Positions 49,752 to 60,616 of a stretch of 64,000 bases of DNA are shown piece after piece. The stretch comes from Rossellomorea sp. BNER. GTDB lineage: Bacteria > Bacillota > Bacilli > Bacillales > Bacillaceae_B. The notes beneath the pieces are model-generated. The model was not told where the DNA came from. It saw only the letters and a program-made list of their open reading frames with translations, and ran no database searches. Location: the NCBI GenBank assembly GCA_024213275.1, contig JANAVG010000005.1:60378-124377 (forward strand). The letters are read 5' to 3'. The position numbers and the translations under genes were made by a program. Within the stretch, counting starts at the first letter, position 1, and each line of letters begins with the position of its first letter.

Positions 49752-49844
49752 AAAGAGCCTGAAACCACGTTAAAATTTCATTGGATAAGGGGAAAAGGTG
49801 TTTCATCCATGTACCCTGAAATTCTAGTTTCAGACTCTTTTTTG
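49752..49844 (-). terminator. Long imperfect hairpin after the YhcN-type lipoprotein gene
   Basis: AGAGCCTGAAAC pairs with AGTTTCAGACTCT, and AAAATTTCA with TGAAATT further in; the minus strand shows T-rich flanks. The whole of about 93 nt may also be a separate palindromic element. Confidence 0.6.
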
Positions 49845-49845
49845 T

Positions 49846-50286
49846 TTAGCGTTCTTTAATTTGAACTTCAATTTTATATCGAGGAATGGCTTTTACTAGT
49901 CGTTTATGCAGCTTAGCTTCTTCTCGGTCTCTTTCTGCTGCCGTCATTTCTTTTTTCGTATGAGCTGTTACCCACATTTGTTCACCATTAATCCATACTT
50001 CATCTGCCTCATAGTCAGAATAGTACTCAACTACTTCACGTGCTTTATTAACATCTGTCCCGTTAGTTGGTTGACTATCTGACAGATCAAGGAAGTTCGG
50101 GTTTTGATTTGTATTATCCCTAACGGTTTCAAGTTGACGATCATCTATTTCCTCTCTATTAAGATCATTATCCACAAACCGCTGTCCATTCTGATCTTCG
50201 TTTTGAACGTACGTAGAATCATTTTGTACTCCACAGCCTGAAACCATGATCATTACCATGAACATAAATAAAAACTTCTTCAACAT
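49846..50286 (-). CDS. YhcN/YlaJ-family sporulation lipoprotein
   Basis: This protein of about 146 residues has a lipoprotein signal with lipobox VSGCG and the YhcN/YlaJ core: ANKAREVVEYYSDYEADEVWINGEQMWVTAH-like text near 78-110 and a basic end RLVKAIPRYKIEVQIKER. Family members are membrane lipoproteins of the forespore or spore inner membrane. AGGAGG is six bases before the second of two adjacent ATGs (50286). Confidence 0.82.
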   Translation of the reverse strand: MLKKFLFMFMVMIMVSGCGVQNDSTYVQNEDQNGQRFVDNDLNREEIDDRQLETVRDNTNQNPNFLDLSDSQPTNGTDVNKAREVVEYYSDYEADEVWINGEQMWVTAHTKKEMTAAERDREEAKLHKRLVKAIPRYKIEVQIKER

Positions 50287-50359
50287 CATACACCTCCTGC
50301 TCTTAGAATGTCCTATCCAAAAGCAGGTTATGCTGAAAAAACACCCTCACCACCAATCG

Positions 50360-50479
50360 GGGGCTGTCCAAAAACCCAGGTGTCACAGGAACCACAACTT
50401 CAAGATATAGAAGAAACCCTCCAGACATCTTCTATATATGGACAAACATAGTAGTTCCGGACCCCTTTTGGACAGCTCC
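50360..50479 (-). repeat. Palindromic element A, copy 4
   Basis: The arms GGGGGCTGTCC / GGACAGCTCC and internal GGAACCACAACTTC with ATAGTAGTTCCGG place it in the family. It lies about 135 bp downstream of tdk and upstream of the YhcN-type gene. Confidence 0.8.
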
Positions 50480-50580
50480 AAATTAGTTATCCAAAAAAGG
50501 GCAAAATAAAAACCACAGGCAAGCCGTGGCTATTAGTAAGAAAAATAATTTTAGACGCGTTTCCTGATAATATGAGTTTC

Positions 50581-50613
50581 AGGTTCCTGTTCAAGGCGCT
50601 TCCGCTTTTCTGA
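50581..50613. repeat. Element B fragment adjoining tdk
   Basis: On the minus strand CAGAAAAGCGGAAGCGCCTTG followed by AACAGGAACC repeats the left end of element B, ending one base before the tdk stop codon. Confidence 0.7.
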
Positions 50614-51228
50614 TTATACGTTTTTGATGGCTTCTTCTGCTTTTATGCTTAATCCTTTGGGAACTTCGTGGTGATGTCTGCAACGAGGCTCATAGGCTTC
50701 TGATGCGCCCACTAATATGATCGGATCATCATAGCATGCAGGCTCCCCGTCAATTAACCGCTGCGTTCGGCTCGCTGGTGAACCGCAAACAGCACAAACG
50801 GCCTGAAGCTTTGTCACCTGCTCTGCGATTGCCATCAGCTCGGGCATTGATCCAAAAGGTTCTCCTCGAAAATCTTGATCTAATCCTGCTGTAATCACAC
50901 GATAGCCTCTATTCGCTAGTGTTTGAACAACTTGTACAATTTCGTCATCAAAGAATTGAATCTCATCTATAGCTACAACGTCGACACTTGCCGAAACTTC
51001 GTTCAAGATCTGCCGCGATGATTCAATCGGCTTTGCAATAACAGACGTACCGTTATGAGAGACTACCTCTTCTTCACTATAACGATTATCCAATTTTGGT
51101 TTAAATACGGCAATTTCCTGCTTAGCAAATTGCGACCTTCTCACACGGCGAATCAATTCTTCCGACTTCCCAGAAAACATACTTCCACAAATAACCTCTA
51201 ACCAACCTGTTTGCTTCATGACGTACAT
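50614..51228 (-). CDS. tdk: Thymidine kinase
   Basis: The 204-residue type II thymidine kinase has P-loop [11 protein letters not shown], the Walker B / metal segment [12 protein letters not shown], the lasso region near YEPRCRHHH and the zinc-site cysteines (CAVC and C...H). It salvages thymidine. GGAGAGGGG precedes the ATG. Location between prfA and rpmE matches B. subtilis. Confidence 0.96.
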   Translation of the reverse strand: MYVMKQTGWLEVICGSMFSGKSEELIRRVRRSQFAKQEIAVFKPKLDNRYSEEEVVSHNGTSVIAKPIESSRQILNEVSASVDVVAIDEIQFFDDEIVQVVQTLANRGYRVITAGLDQDFRGEPFGSMPELMAIAEQVTKLQAVCAVCGSPASRTQRLIDGEPACYDDPIILVGASEAYEPRCRHHHEVPKGLSIKAEEAIKNV

Positions 51229-51445
51229 GAAAGGGCCCCTCTCCTTCCTTGCAATAACTCAATCCTTACCCCGTAAAAATAGTTGCCTATCTATATAAAA
51301 TAACATTTCAATTACCATAAAAACTAAAGCATTCTATGTACAAATAAGGGTAGAATGCCCATCTTTTTCAGAAAAAAAGAGGTGTACCTTTTAGGCTTCC
51401 TCTTAGATTCAAAAATATTTACCCTTAATGAAGGGATAAAAAAAC

Positions 51446-51562
51446 GGGGCTATCCCAAAACCAAAGTGTCAGGAACCACAACTTCAATATATAGAAGAAA
51501 CCCTCGAAACATCTACTATATATGGACGATCAAAGTCGTTCCGGACCCTTATGGGACAGCCC
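51446..51562 (-). repeat. Palindromic element A, copy 5
   Basis: The arms GGGGCTATCCC and GGGACAGCCC and internal GGAACCACAACTTC / AAGTCGTTCCGG resemble copy 4. T-tracts flank it on both strands. It lies about 92 bp after the rpmE stop and may be its terminator. Confidence 0.8.
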
Positions 51563-51589
51563 TGTTTTTTATAAAATAGTTATAAAGAA

Positions 51590-51634
51590 AGGAGAAGAAG
51601 AAGTGCTAACACACATTCTCAAATCTTCTCCTGA
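51590..51634 (-). other. Imperfect hairpin between rpmE and element A copy 5
   Basis: GGAGAAGA (revcomp arm at 51627-51634) pairs with TCTTCTCC (51590-51597 region). It may be a further terminator stem; evidence is modest. Confidence 0.35.
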
Positions 51635-51654
51635 TCTTATGAACTCTCGCAACA

Positions 51655-51861
51655 TTATTTTTGCTTAATGCCGTATTTTTTGTTGAAACGATCAACACGT
51701 CCGCCAGCGTCAGCGAATTTTTGACGACCAGTGTAGAAAGGATGGCATTCAGAGCAAACCTCTACGCGAATTTCGTCAGATACTGATCCGCTTTCGAACT
51801 CATTTCCACATGCACAAGAAACTTTGATCTTTTGGTATTTAGGATGAATTCCTGTTTTCAT
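51655..51861 (-). CDS. rpmE: 50S ribosomal protein L31 (zinc-binding form)
   Basis: The 68-residue protein keeps the zinc ligands CACG and CSEC, so it is the C+ paralogue, and ends [10 protein letters not shown] as in RpmE. GGAAGGAG suits the ATG at 51861 ([10 protein letters not shown]) rather than the earlier ATG, which touches the Shine-Dalgarno. It lies between tdk and rho. Confidence 0.97.
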   Translation of the reverse strand: MKTGIHPKYQKIKVSCACGNEFESGSVSDEIRVEVCSECHPFYTGRQKFADAGGRVDRFNKKYGIKQK

Positions 51862-52130
51862 TCTTTTCATCTCCTTCCGCCCTGAATCATCTGAAACAGA
51901 GTTATATATTCGAGATAATATGCGATATGAGCATAAGCATGAGAGTAATAGCCAGCCCCTTACCGCATCCAGTTCGTTTAATCACACAAAAAATATTATA
52001 ACAAGGAGATGGGACATTTGCAACCCGATTATCGCTCTATCGGCTTCCATTTTTCTGTAAATACCTACCAAAAATGGATCGTGCCGAGCTTCATCTCAAT
52101 GTCGTCATAAGGCTATATTTTTAGCTTAGT

Positions 52131-53402
52131 CTAGCTTCGGCTTCTAGCTTTTGACTGCTCATGAAGTGTTTCGAAAAATTCCTCGTTGGTTTTTGATTGT
52201 TTTAGCTTACGAATGAATTTCTCTGCGAAGTCTGGAGCATCTGCCATTGCTTTTCTAATTGCCCATAATCTTTCAAGGTTTTGAGGTGCAATAAGGAGTT
52301 CTTCTTTTCTCGTTCCAGAACGACGAATATCGATTGCCGGGAAAATACGTCTTTCTGCAAGAGAGCGATCAAGGTGAAGTTCCATATTTCCTGTCCCTTT
52401 AAATTCTTCATAAATAACATCATCCATACGAGATCCTGTATCCACAAGTGCCGTTGCTAGAACGGTTAAGCTACCGCCTTCTTCGATATTACGCGCTGCA
52501 CCGAAGAAACGTTTCGGACGGTGGAATGCGGCAGGATCAATCCCCCCTGATAATGTACGACCACTTGGAGGAATAACAAGGTTATAAGCACGAGCTAAAC
52601 GAGTAATACTATCCATTAAGATAATTACATCACGCTTATGCTCGACAAGACGCATCGCTCTTTCTAGCACTAACTCTGTCACTTTAATGTGATTTTCAGG
52701 GACCTCGTCAAACGTTGAGCTGACTACTTCAGCTTCAACAGAACGTTCAATATCGGTTACTTCCTCTGGGCGCTCGTCAATTAATAAGATAATTAGTTCA
52801 GCCTCAGGATTATTCGTCGTAATAGAATTGGCAATTTCCTTTAATAGCATTGTTTTACCTGCTTTTGGCGGGGCAACAATCAATCCACGTTGACCAAATC
52901 CAACGGGAGAAATCAAATCCATAATTCGAGTTGAAATCTTTGAAGGACTTGTCTCTAACATGATTTGGCGATCTGGATATAATGGAGTTAATGCTGGAAA
53001 ATGAACTCGTTCTTTAGATGCTTCAGGCTCTTCCCCATTGACCATTTCCACATGAAGCAATCCGAAATAGCGCTCGTTCTCTTTTGGAGGACGTACTTTA
53101 CCAGATACTTTATCACCGTTTCTTAAATCAAAACGACGAATTTGCGACGCAGAAATATAAATATCTTCCGAGCTAGGTGAATAGTTAATTGGTCGAAGGA
53201 ATCCGAATCCTTCTGATTGAATAATTTCTAAAACACCTTCCATGAAGAAATAACCTTCTTGTTCTGCACGCGCTTTTAAAATAGCAAAAATCAATTCTCT
53301 TTTTGTTAATTTACTGTAATAGGAAACTTTATATTCTCTTGCAAGTTCATAAAGCTCTTTTAATTTCATATTTTCTAAACTTGAAATTGTTAACTCTGCC
53401 AT
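52131..53402 (-). CDS. rho: Transcription termination factor Rho
   Basis: The 423-residue hexameric helicase has the N-terminal domain, the S1-like RNA-binding domain with GFGFLRP, the P-loop [10 protein letters not shown] and the Q-loop/R-loop region [21 protein letters not shown]. Location between glpX/murAB and rpmE is conserved. Confidence 0.97.
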   Translation of the reverse strand: MAELTISSLENMKLKELYELAREYKVSYYSKLTKRELIFAILKARAEQEGYFFMEGVLEIIQSEGFGFLRPINYSPSSEDIYISASQIRRFDLRNGDKVSGKVRPPKENERYFGLLHVEMVNGEEPEASKERVHFPALTPLYPDRQIMLETSPSKISTRIMDLISPVGFGQRGLIVAPPKAGKTMLLKEIANSITTNNPEAELIILLIDERPEEVTDIERSVEAEVVSSTFDEVPENHIKVTELVLERAMRLVEHKRDVIILMDSITRLARAYNLVIPPSGRTLSGGIDPAAFHRPKRFFGAARNIEEGGSLTVLATALVDTGSRMDDVIYEEFKGTGNMELHLDRSLAERRIFPAIDIRRSGTRKEELLIAPQNLERLWAIRKAMADAPDFAEKFIRKLKQSKTNEEFFETLHEQSKARSRS

Positions 53403-53808
53403 AATGACACCACTCTTTATTTTAGTCGTTCTACCATATGTAATTTTTAATAGATATAAAAAAGAAAAAGCACTATGGTAGGAGTATTGTTGGAAAATAG
53501 TATGACTGAAGAATAATCAGAAGCTATTTTTATAAGATACTTTGAAGAAAACAATTACTATTTTAACCACATAATGATAAAAGAATCAATCATTGGAATC
53601 GATAAAAAGGAAGGAAAGATACGGAATATGAGGGAAATCCGCACCATTTATATATTTTTAGGATGTTTTTTATCATCTTTTCGCTCTTAGTCCAAGAACA
53701 AAAATCCTTTTTTCCTTTGTATATTTGATGTCAGAAGAGATAAGTCGGAATCGATGGAGTTTGTGATTTTACCATACTCATGAGACAACAACCTTAACAA
53801 AGAAGATA
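53403..53808. other. Intergenic region between glpX and rho, no gene seen
   Basis: The stretch upstream of rho is AT-rich with no frame carrying a ribosome binding site. It would contain the rho promoter and leader; B. subtilis rho is autoregulated, but no specific element was recognised. Confidence 0.5.
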
Positions 53809-53869
53809 AGATGGGGAAGACTTGGGAAGTGAATACTAAAAACTTAAACTTCCCGAGTCTACCCCTATT
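53809..53869. terminator. Terminator hairpin after glpX
   Basis: GATGGGGAAGACTTGGGAAGT pairs with ACTTCCCGAGTCTACCCC, with a 20-nt loop. It lies six bp after the glpX stop. The plus strand has a T-run (ATTTTTG). Confidence 0.7.
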
Positions 53870-53875
53870 TTTGTC

Positions 53876-54838
53876 TTACTTGATGACTAAATTAGGTTTT
53901 TTCTGTAAGCTGTGACGTCCATCAATAAAACGAACAGTCCCTGACTTCGCTCTCATAACAACAGAGTGTGTTAAACCATGCGTGCCTTTCAATTGAACTC
54001 CACGCAATAACTCTCCGTCCGTAACCCCCGTAGCAGCGAAAATGGCATCATCCCCGCATACTAGATCTTCCATACGTAAAACTTTGTTAACATCTAATCC
54101 CATTCCGATACAGCGTTCTAATTCGGCATCATTTTGCGGAAGAAGTTTCCCTTGGATTTCTCCACCTAGGCATTTAAGCGCAACGGCGGAAAGAACTCCT
54201 TCTGGTGCTCCGCCAGATCCGAATAGAATGTCAACGCCTGTATGGTCAAAAGCTGTATTCATTGCCCCAGCTACATCACCATCATTAATCAATTTAATTC
54301 TAGCACCTGCTTCTCTTAACTGAGAAATAATATGCTGATGACGTTCCCGATCTAAAACGGTTGCAACAACATCTTCTATATCTTTATTTTTAGCCTTTGC
54401 TACCGCTTTTAGATTATCTAAAACCGAAGCATTAATATCTACTTGTCCTACTGCTTCCGGTCCAACTGCGATTTTATCCATATACATATCAGGAGCATGC
54501 AGTAAATTGCCATGATCAGCTACAGCTAGAACGGCTAATGCATTCCAACCACCAGCTGCCAAAATATTTGTTCCTTCTAAAGGATCAACAGCTACATCTA
54601 CTCGAGGTCCATAGCCTGTCCCTAATTTTTCTCCAATATATAGCATTGGGGCTTCGTCCATTTCACCTTCCCCAATTACTACTGTCCCTTTCATAGGAAC
54701 GGTATCAAAAACATCGCGCATGGCAGATGTTGCAGCATCATCCGCTTCGTCTTTCTTTCCTCTTCCCATCCATCGTGCAGAAGCTAGTGCAGCACCTTCT
54801 GTTACACGAACAAGCTCCATCGATAAACTTCTTTCCAT
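53876..54838 (-). CDS. glpX: Fructose-1,6-bisphosphatase class II
   Basis: The 320-residue GlpX enzyme hydrolyses fructose 1,6-bisphosphate in gluconeogenesis. Metal and substrate motifs are [29 protein letters not shown] and [21 protein letters not shown]. It is separated from murAB by about 120 bp. In B. subtilis this is ywjI. Confidence 0.96.
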   Translation of the reverse strand: MERSLSMELVRVTEGAALASARWMGRGKKDEADDAATSAMRDVFDTVPMKGTVVIGEGEMDEAPMLYIGEKLGTGYGPRVDVAVDPLEGTNILAAGGWNALAVLAVADHGNLLHAPDMYMDKIAVGPEAVGQVDINASVLDNLKAVAKAKNKDIEDVVATVLDRERHQHIISQLREAGARIKLINDGDVAGAMNTAFDHTGVDILFGSGGAPEGVLSAVALKCLGGEIQGKLLPQNDAELERCIGMGLDVNKVLRMEDLVCGDDAIFAATGVTDGELLRGVQLKGTHGLTHSVVMRAKSGTVRFIDGRHSLQKKPNLVIK

Positions 54839-54959
54839 CTGTTTTTGCCTCCCGTGTCACAAATACGTTAATATCTGCATATTTGTATAACATATTATCG
54901 AATATATTGTAACACAATTAGAAGTAGGATGGGTTATTTTTCTCTATTTTTAAAACCAA

Positions 54960-56246
54960 CTAGGAACTTTTCAATTGTTCTAGTTCTTCAGCCGTCATTT
55001 TTTCACGCCAAATAGTTGCACCTAAACCTTCTAATTTCTCAACTAGGTTACTATATCCTCTATCAATATGCTCTAAACCAGTGACTTCCGTTATTCCTTC
55101 CGCTAGCAGCCCTGCTATTACTAATGCTGCTCCGGCTCTCAAGTCGCTAGCTTTTACTTTCGCTCCTTGAAGCTGAATAGGTCCATTCACAATGGCTGAA
55201 CGCCCTTCTACTTTAATGTTGGCATTCATACGTCTTAGCTCATCAATATGCTTAAACCTAGCCGAATAAATCGTATCCGTGACAACCGCAGATCCTTCTG
55301 CTTTTGTTAAAAGTGTAGTAAATGGCTGTTGAAGATCCGTTGGAAAGCCAGGATATACGAGGGTCTTAATATCAACAGAGTTTATATAATCCGCTTTACC
55401 AATAAATACTTGCTCTGCTCCAACATCAATTGGCACTTTCATTTCTCTTAGCTTCGCAATGAGAGATTCTAAGTGAAGGGGAATAACATTATCTATTAAT
55501 ACACCAGCCCCACTAGCAGCTGCTAGAATCATGTAGGTTCCAGCTTCAATTCGATCAGGAATAATCGTATGGCGACAGCCACTTAATTCCTCCACTCCAT
55601 CAATACGAATAACGTCGGTCCCTGCACCTTTTATCTTTGCCCCCATATTTGTTAATAGAGTGGCAACATCGATAATTTCAGGTTCCTTCGCCGCATTTTC
55701 AATAATCGTTCTACCTTTTGCTCTTACAGCAGCTAGCATAATGTTAATCGTAGCTCCTACACTAACAACGTCAAGATAAATACGAGCCCCTCTTAGTTCA
55801 TCTGCTCTAAGATAGATGGCCCCTTGCTCATTTGTTACTTCGGCACCTAGCGCCTCAAATCCTTTAATATGCTGGTCAATTGGACGTGGCCCCAAGTGAC
55901 ATCCACCAGGTAATCCAATTGCAGCCTTTTTGAAGCGACCAAGCATTGCCCCCATCAGATAATAGGAAGCTCTAAGCTTTTTCACTTTTCCACTTGGCAA
56001 TGGCATGGATATCATTTCTGAAGGATCCACTCTCATTTCTCCATCTTCAAAAGAAACAGTTCCACCGATTTCTTCGAGGAGTGATTGTAAGGTGAGCACA
56101 TCTGAAATTTCAGGTAATCCTTCTATTGTTACCGGAGAGTCGGCAAGAATGGTTGCCGGGATCAAGGCTACAGCGCTATTTTTAGCACCACTAACTTTAA
56201 TCGTGCCTTTTAGCGGATAGCCTCCTGCAATTTTAAGCTTTTCCAT
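54960..56246 (-). CDS. murAB: UDP-GlcNAc 1-carboxyvinyltransferase MurAB
   Basis: The 428-residue second MurA has catalytic Cys116 in [22 protein letters not shown] near the N-terminus and [11 protein letters not shown]. Its place between glpX and the transaldolase matches murAB (murZ) of B. subtilis. GGAAGGAG precedes the ATG at 56246. Confidence 0.96.
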   Translation of the reverse strand: MEKLKIAGGYPLKGTIKVSGAKNSAVALIPATILADSPVTIEGLPEISDVLTLQSLLEEIGGTVSFEDGEMRVDPSEMISMPLPSGKVKKLRASYYLMGAMLGRFKKAAIGLPGGCHLGPRPIDQHIKGFEALGAEVTNEQGAIYLRADELRGARIYLDVVSVGATINIMLAAVRAKGRTIIENAAKEPEIIDVATLLTNMGAKIKGAGTDVIRIDGVEELSGCRHTIIPDRIEAGTYMILAAASGAGVLIDNVIPLHLESLIAKLREMKVPIDVGAEQVFIGKADYINSVDIKTLVYPGFPTDLQQPFTTLLTKAEGSAVVTDTIYSARFKHIDELRRMNANIKVEGRSAIVNGPIQLQGAKVKASDLRAGAALVIAGLLAEGITEVTGLEHIDRGYSNLVEKLEGLGATIWREKMTAEELEQLKSS

Positions 56247-56422
56247 TTTAGACTCCTTCCAAATCTTGTTGATCATTAATGAAGTTTTATATAGGATTAT
56301 TTTTCCATTCGAGAAGATTCTACGAGGTATTACCTACTAGTTTATACATTTATACAAAAAACATGTATAGGTAATAGAATTTTTTTAGAATAAACCAAAT
56401 GACCTATATTTTCACTCAGCTT

Positions 56423-57064
56423 CTAGCGATTGCTCCAATCGTTTAAGAATGCTTCGATCCCTTTATCAGTTAATGGATGATGGAATATTTGCTTTAACAC
56501 TTTAAATGGAGTTGTTGAAATGTCTGCACCTCTTAATGCTGCCTCAGTAATATGTTGAGGATGACGAATCGATGCTGCAATAATTTCAGATTCAATTCCA
56601 TGTATAGCAAAAATCTCTGCAATCTTTGAAATTAGTTCAAGTCCATCGTGACCAATGTCGTCTAAACGGCCCAAGAATGGTGAAACATAAGATGCTCCAG
56701 CTCTTGCAGCTAGTAAAGCTTGGTTTGCACTAAAAATTAACGTTACATTTGTCTTAATTCCTTCCTTAGCAAATACAGCCGTTGCCTTCAATCCATCTGG
56801 GGTCATCGGAACTTTTACCGTAATATTTGGCGCAATTTTAGCAAGCTCTCTTCCTTCTTTAATCATTCCTTCTGCGTCTAATGCAATGACTTCTGCACTT
56901 ACGGAACCATCTACTAGATCTGTAATCTCACGTAAACGATCATGGAAAGAAACATCTTTCTCTTTTGCTACAAGTGAAGGATTTGTTGTGACTCCAGAGA
57001 TAATTCCCCATTCATGTGCTTCTTTAATTTCTTCCATGTTTGCTGTATCAATAAAAAATTTCAT
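56423..57064 (-). CDS. tal: Transaldolase (FSA/TalC type)
   Basis: The 213-residue class I aldolase has the Schiff-base Lys in [20 protein letters not shown] at the N-terminus and [20 protein letters not shown]. It may be a transaldolase or a fructose-6-phosphate aldolase; B. subtilis YwjH, with the same location, is annotated as transaldolase. Confidence 0.94.
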   Translation of the reverse strand: MKFFIDTANMEEIKEAHEWGIISGVTTNPSLVAKEKDVSFHDRLREITDLVDGSVSAEVIALDAEGMIKEGRELAKIAPNITVKVPMTPDGLKATAVFAKEGIKTNVTLIFSANQALLAARAGASYVSPFLGRLDDIGHDGLELISKIAEIFAIHGIESEIIAASIRHPQHITEAALRGADISTTPFKVLKQIFHHPLTDKGIEAFLNDWSNR

Positions 57065-57111
57065 AGTTTCTACCCTCTTTCGACGAAATTTTCAATATTT
57101 TTATAATGCAC

Positions 57112-57150
57112 GGAAGGGACTGACCATTGCTTATGCCAGTCCCTACCCTA
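57112..57150 (-). other. Hairpin between fbaA and tal
   Basis: AGGGACTGACCA and TGCCAGTCCCT pair around GCTTA. There is no T-tract on the minus strand, so it may lower rather than end read-through into tal. Confidence 0.5.
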
Positions 57151-57171
57151 ACTTGTTTTCTCGATTATTGA

Positions 57172-58029
57172 TTATGCTTGGTTTGAAGAACCAAACTCAC
57201 GCATTTTGCCAATTACTGTAGCTTTGATGGCTTCACGTGCAGGTCCTAAGTATTTACGTGGATCGTACATTTCAGCATTTTCTGCTAGTACTTCACGAAC
57301 CTTTTTCGCTGAAGCGATTTGGTTTTCTGTATTTACGTTAATTTTAGCCGTTCCATAAGAAATAGCTTTTTGAATATCTTTTGTTGGGATACCCGTTCCA
57401 CCGTGAAGAACAAGTGGTAAACCAGTGGCTGCACCAATTTCTTCCATTTCTTTGAATCCTAGGTTTGGTTCACCTTTATATGGACCATGAACAGAACCTA
57501 ATGCAGGAGCCAGGCAATCGATACCTGTACGTTCTACAAGCTCTTGACATTCTTTCGGATCAGCATAAATAACGCCATCTGCAATTACGTCGTCTTCTTG
57601 TCCGCCAACAGTACCTAATTCAGCTTCAACAGAAACATTCTTAGAATGAGCATATTCTACAACCTTTGAAGTCGTTGCAATGTTTTCTTCAAATGGATCA
57701 TGAGAAGCATCAATCATAACAGAAGTAAATCCCGCATCAATGGCTTCTTTACATTTATCATAGCTTGAACCATGGTCTAAATGAATCGCTACAGGAACTG
57801 TGATGTTGTAATCTTCCATAAGCCCTTCAACCATTTTTACCGTCGTTTTAAATCCACCCATGTAACGAGCAGCACCTTCAGATACGCCTAAGATCACGGG
57901 TGACTTTTCTTCTTCTGCAGCTTGAAGAATCGCTTGAGTGAACTCAAGATTATTTAAGTTAAATTGACCTACTGCATAACTATTTTCTTTAGCTGTAATA
58001 AGCATGTCTTTCATAGAAACTAATGGCAT
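57172..58029 (-). CDS. fbaA: Fructose-bisphosphate aldolase class II
   Basis: The 285-residue zinc aldolase has [11 protein letters not shown], the [13 protein letters not shown] loop and HGGTGIP. It acts in glycolysis and gluconeogenesis. Two Bacillus-typical neighbours, spo0F and tal, flank it. Confidence 0.97.
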   Translation of the reverse strand: MPLVSMKDMLITAKENSYAVGQFNLNNLEFTQAILQAAEEEKSPVILGVSEGAARYMGGFKTTVKMVEGLMEDYNITVPVAIHLDHGSSYDKCKEAIDAGFTSVMIDASHDPFEENIATTSKVVEYAHSKNVSVEAELGTVGGQEDDVIADGVIYADPKECQELVERTGIDCLAPALGSVHGPYKGEPNLGFKEMEEIGAATGLPLVLHGGTGIPTKDIQKAISYGTAKINVNTENQIASAKKVREVLAENAEMYDPRKYLGPAREAIKATVIGKMREFGSSNQA

Positions 58030-58218
58030 TTAAAAATTTCCTCCTTTATCCAGTCAGTGCTTTCTTTATGGAAAGTGCTGGGTTTATGTAATGGCTACCC
58101 TAATCATTGTTTGATAATTTCACTTGTATCATACCAAAACACTAATCATTTTACCAACTGAGTGAAAGGTTTTTGTTAAAAGAAATACTATTTCCAATCT
58201 TCAAAATATTGGAAGGGG

Positions 58219-58581
58219 TTACATTGGAATATATTCTCTTACTGCTTTACGAATATCGTCAATGTCAAAAGGTTTTGCAAAATGAGTAAGTGCACCCAAA
58301 TCCTTTGCTTCTTGAATCATATCTAACTCACCGTATGCTGTCATAATAATAACACGAATATCTTGATCCTTCTGCTTCATCCTCTTTAATATTTCAATTC
58401 CATCCATCCCCGGAATTTTCATATCTAATAAAACTAAATCAGGGGAATGCTTGTCTACAATCTCTAGTGCTTGGATTCCATTCGCTGCCTGAAACGTTTC
58501 ATAGCCTTCCTTCTGAAGTACCTCATTAAGTAGGATGCGAATTCCAAATTGGTCATCGACGATTAAGATTTTTTCCTTCAT
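58219..58581 (-). CDS. spo0F: Sporulation phosphorelay response regulator Spo0F
   Basis: The 120-residue single receiver domain has Asp9/Asp10, the phosphoacceptor Asp53 in [13 protein letters not shown], the conserved Thr in MTAYGE and Lys in FAKPFD. It relays phosphate from sporulation kinases to Spo0B. GAGGTG lies six bases before the ATG at 58581. It is 84% or so identical by eye to B. subtilis Spo0F in the core. Confidence 0.97.
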   Translation of the reverse strand: MKEKILIVDDQFGIRILLNEVLQKEGYETFQAANGIQALEIVDKHSPDLVLLDMKIPGMDGIEILKRMKQKDQDIRVIIMTAYGELDMIQEAKDLGALTHFAKPFDIDDIRKAVREYIPM

Positions 58582-58781
58582 TTCATCCACCTCTTCCCTT
58601 AATTTTTGCTATTCATTTTGGTAATTCCGACCACTTGCCTATTTTCGGTTATGTATATCTCTATTCAGAAGTATACTTCTATCTTTCTATAGACAATTCC
58701 TTCTTTTCCTTTGATTTTACTTCTCATTCCTACCTCTTTTATAATAAAAGCGATAGAGATAACTGTGAAGGAGAGATTTTT

Positions 58782-59303
58782 TTGATTAAAATGTTTACAA
58801 CACAATTGACAGGATTGTTTAATCGCATACAAACTAATGAAGAATTTTCACTTGAAGATAGTGCACGTCTATTAGCGCAAGCGGCTATAGGCGAAGGACA
58901 TATTTATATTAAAGGATATAAAGAGATGGAAGCAATTACGTTAGAAGCTCTTGAGGGAGAAGAACCTTTATCTAATGCTCTTAGACTTGAAGATCCCACA
59001 GCCCTTTCTGAAGCAGATCGTGTATTAATAGTCTCTCGCTACTCTACAGATTCTGAAGCTGTTGAACTAGCAAAGGAATTGAATCAGCTAGGCATTCCTT
59101 TCGTTGCAGTCTCTGGGGTAACAAAAGAAGATGATGAAAGTTTGGTAGACATTGCTGATTTTCATATAAATACGAAAGTTATAAAAGGGTTACTTCCAAA
59201 TGAGCTAGGAGAAAGAGTTGGATTTCCTTCTAGTATGGCTGCTCTTTATATTTATTTTGCTATAAAATTTACATTGGAGGAAATTTTGGAGGAGATTGAG
59301 TAG
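58782..59303 (+). CDS. ywjG: DUF2529 protein YwjG
   Basis: The 173-residue protein has a Rossmann-like (SIS-type) core: LAQAAIGEGHIYIKGYKEM, DRVLIVSRYSTDSEAVELAKELNQLGIPFVAVSG. Function unknown. AAGGAG lies eight bases before a TTG at 58782, preferred to the ATG three codons later. It is divergent from spo0F, as in B. subtilis. Confidence 0.9.
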   Translation: MIKMFTTQLTGLFNRIQTNEEFSLEDSARLLAQAAIGEGHIYIKGYKEMEAITLEALEGEEPLSNALRLEDPTALSEADRVLIVSRYSTDSEAVELAKELNQLGIPFVAVSGVTKEDDESLVDIADFHINTKVIKGLLPNELGERVGFPSSMAALYIYFAIKFTLEEILEEIE

Positions 59304-59329
59304 AGTTTTCTGCTTTGAATCGAGTGAGT

Positions 59330-59610
59330 GCTCGTCTCAAGTGCGTGGTGTCAGTCCCCCCCATTCAAGATTTCCCCTAGATAGAGATTGTATTTCATGT
59401 TCATTTATATCAATCTATCTTGGGAGTGACGGACCCCTGTACTCCTGACAAGATGGTGCTGAAGTTCGTTATCAGGGGGAGGGTTTTTGAAGCGTGTGTA
59501 TTTCATGGCATTTTAATAGGGCTCTTTTTACGTTTTGAACTCTCCTGCTTTGGTTTAAGCGAGTGCTTTTTCTTTTAAGTTCGTGGTGTTAGTCCCTCCA
59601 TCGGAAAGTT
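59330..59610. repeat. Palindromic GTGTCAGTCCC element and relic
   Basis: GTGGTGTCAGTCCCCC (59345 region) pairs with GGGAGTGACGGACCCCT (59430 region), and CCCCTAGATAGAGATTG pairs with CAATCTATCTTGGG inside. A second GTGGTGTTAGTCCCTCC lies at about 59583. No gene is seen in 59304-59623. Confidence 0.6.
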
Positions 59611-59623
59611 GTTTATTTTCGAT

Positions 59624-60610
59624 TTAAGCATGTTTCTTTTTTGAGTGTATATAGGTTACGGCTAATGCTAGGACCAGTACAGCGCCTTTGATGATTTCGA
59701 ATGCGTAGTATGGAAGGTTCATCATTGTTAATCCATTGAGAAGGATACCTATTAAAGCCGCTCCAAAGAATGTTCCTATTACATTGGGTTTGCCCGCTCC
59801 GAATACCGAATAGCCTACGAAAACTGCTGCGACTGCTTCCATTAGCAAGGGGGAACCAGCATCCATTTGTCCTGACCCTACGCGAGCTGCAAATAAGATT
59901 CCTGCTAATCCAGCAAAAATTCCAGATAAAACATATGCCATAAGCTTTATCCTATTTACTCTTACTCCTGATAGTCTTGCTGCCTCCACGTTTCCTCCTG
60001 TCATGTAAAAAACTCTTCCCCAGCGTGTATGGTGCAAAATAATATAAACGGCTGCTACGAGTAGTAGCATAATGATTACTGGAACAGGGATTCCTACTAA
60101 CTGTCCTTGCCCTATCCATAGAAAAGAAGAGGTAAACTCTCCAGGTGCTGTACCTCCAGATGTTAATGGCATTTGATTATAAATGGAGTACCCTTCTGTG
60201 TAAGTACGGTGAACCCCTGCGATAATGTACATAGCTCCTAATGTTGCTAATAAATCAGGAATTCCAATTCTCACAATAAGTAATGAATTAAATAATCCAA
60301 CAAGAGCCCCAACAAAAATAGGAATGATGATTACAAGCAACAAAGGAGCCTCGTACCAAACCATAAGAGAAGCTGTCACAACGGTTGAAAGCGACATTGT
60401 CGATCCAACAGATAAATCAAACCCATCCACAATAAGAGTAAACGTGACCCCAATGGCTAGGATCGTAACAATAGAAATGGATCTTAGAATATCTGATATA
60501 TTGTCATAGGTAAAAAAATAGGGATTATAAAAGCTGAAAAATAAGAGCACCACTCCCAATAAAAGAATGGCTCCGTATTTAAACAGAAACTCGATGCTTT
60601 TGTTCTTCAT
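59624..60610 (-). CDS. CUT2 (ribose-type) ABC transporter permease
   Basis: This 328-residue RbsC-family permease has eight to ten membrane helices with DGFDLSVGSTMSLSTV, TLGAMYIIAGVHRTYTEG and GGNVEAARLSGVRVNRIKLMAYVLSGIFAGLAG. A single permease gene implies a homodimer, as in CUT2 importers. It lies six bp after the ATPase gene and ends the operon controlled by the SAM riboswitch. Confidence 0.94.
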   Translation of the reverse strand: MKNKSIEFLFKYGAILLLGVVLLFFSFYNPYFFTYDNISDILRSISIVTILAIGVTFTLIVDGFDLSVGSTMSLSTVVTASLMVWYEAPLLLVIIIPIFVGALVGLFNSLLIVRIGIPDLLATLGAMYIIAGVHRTYTEGYSIYNQMPLTSGGTAPGEFTSSFLWIGQGQLVGIPVPVIIMLLLVAAVYIILHHTRWGRVFYMTGGNVEAARLSGVRVNRIKLMAYVLSGIFAGLAGILFAARVGSGQMDAGSPLLMEAVAAVFVGYSVFGAGKPNVIGTFFGAALIGILLNGLTMMNLPYYAFEIIKGAVLVLALAVTYIHSKKKHA

Positions 60611-60616
60611 GACGAT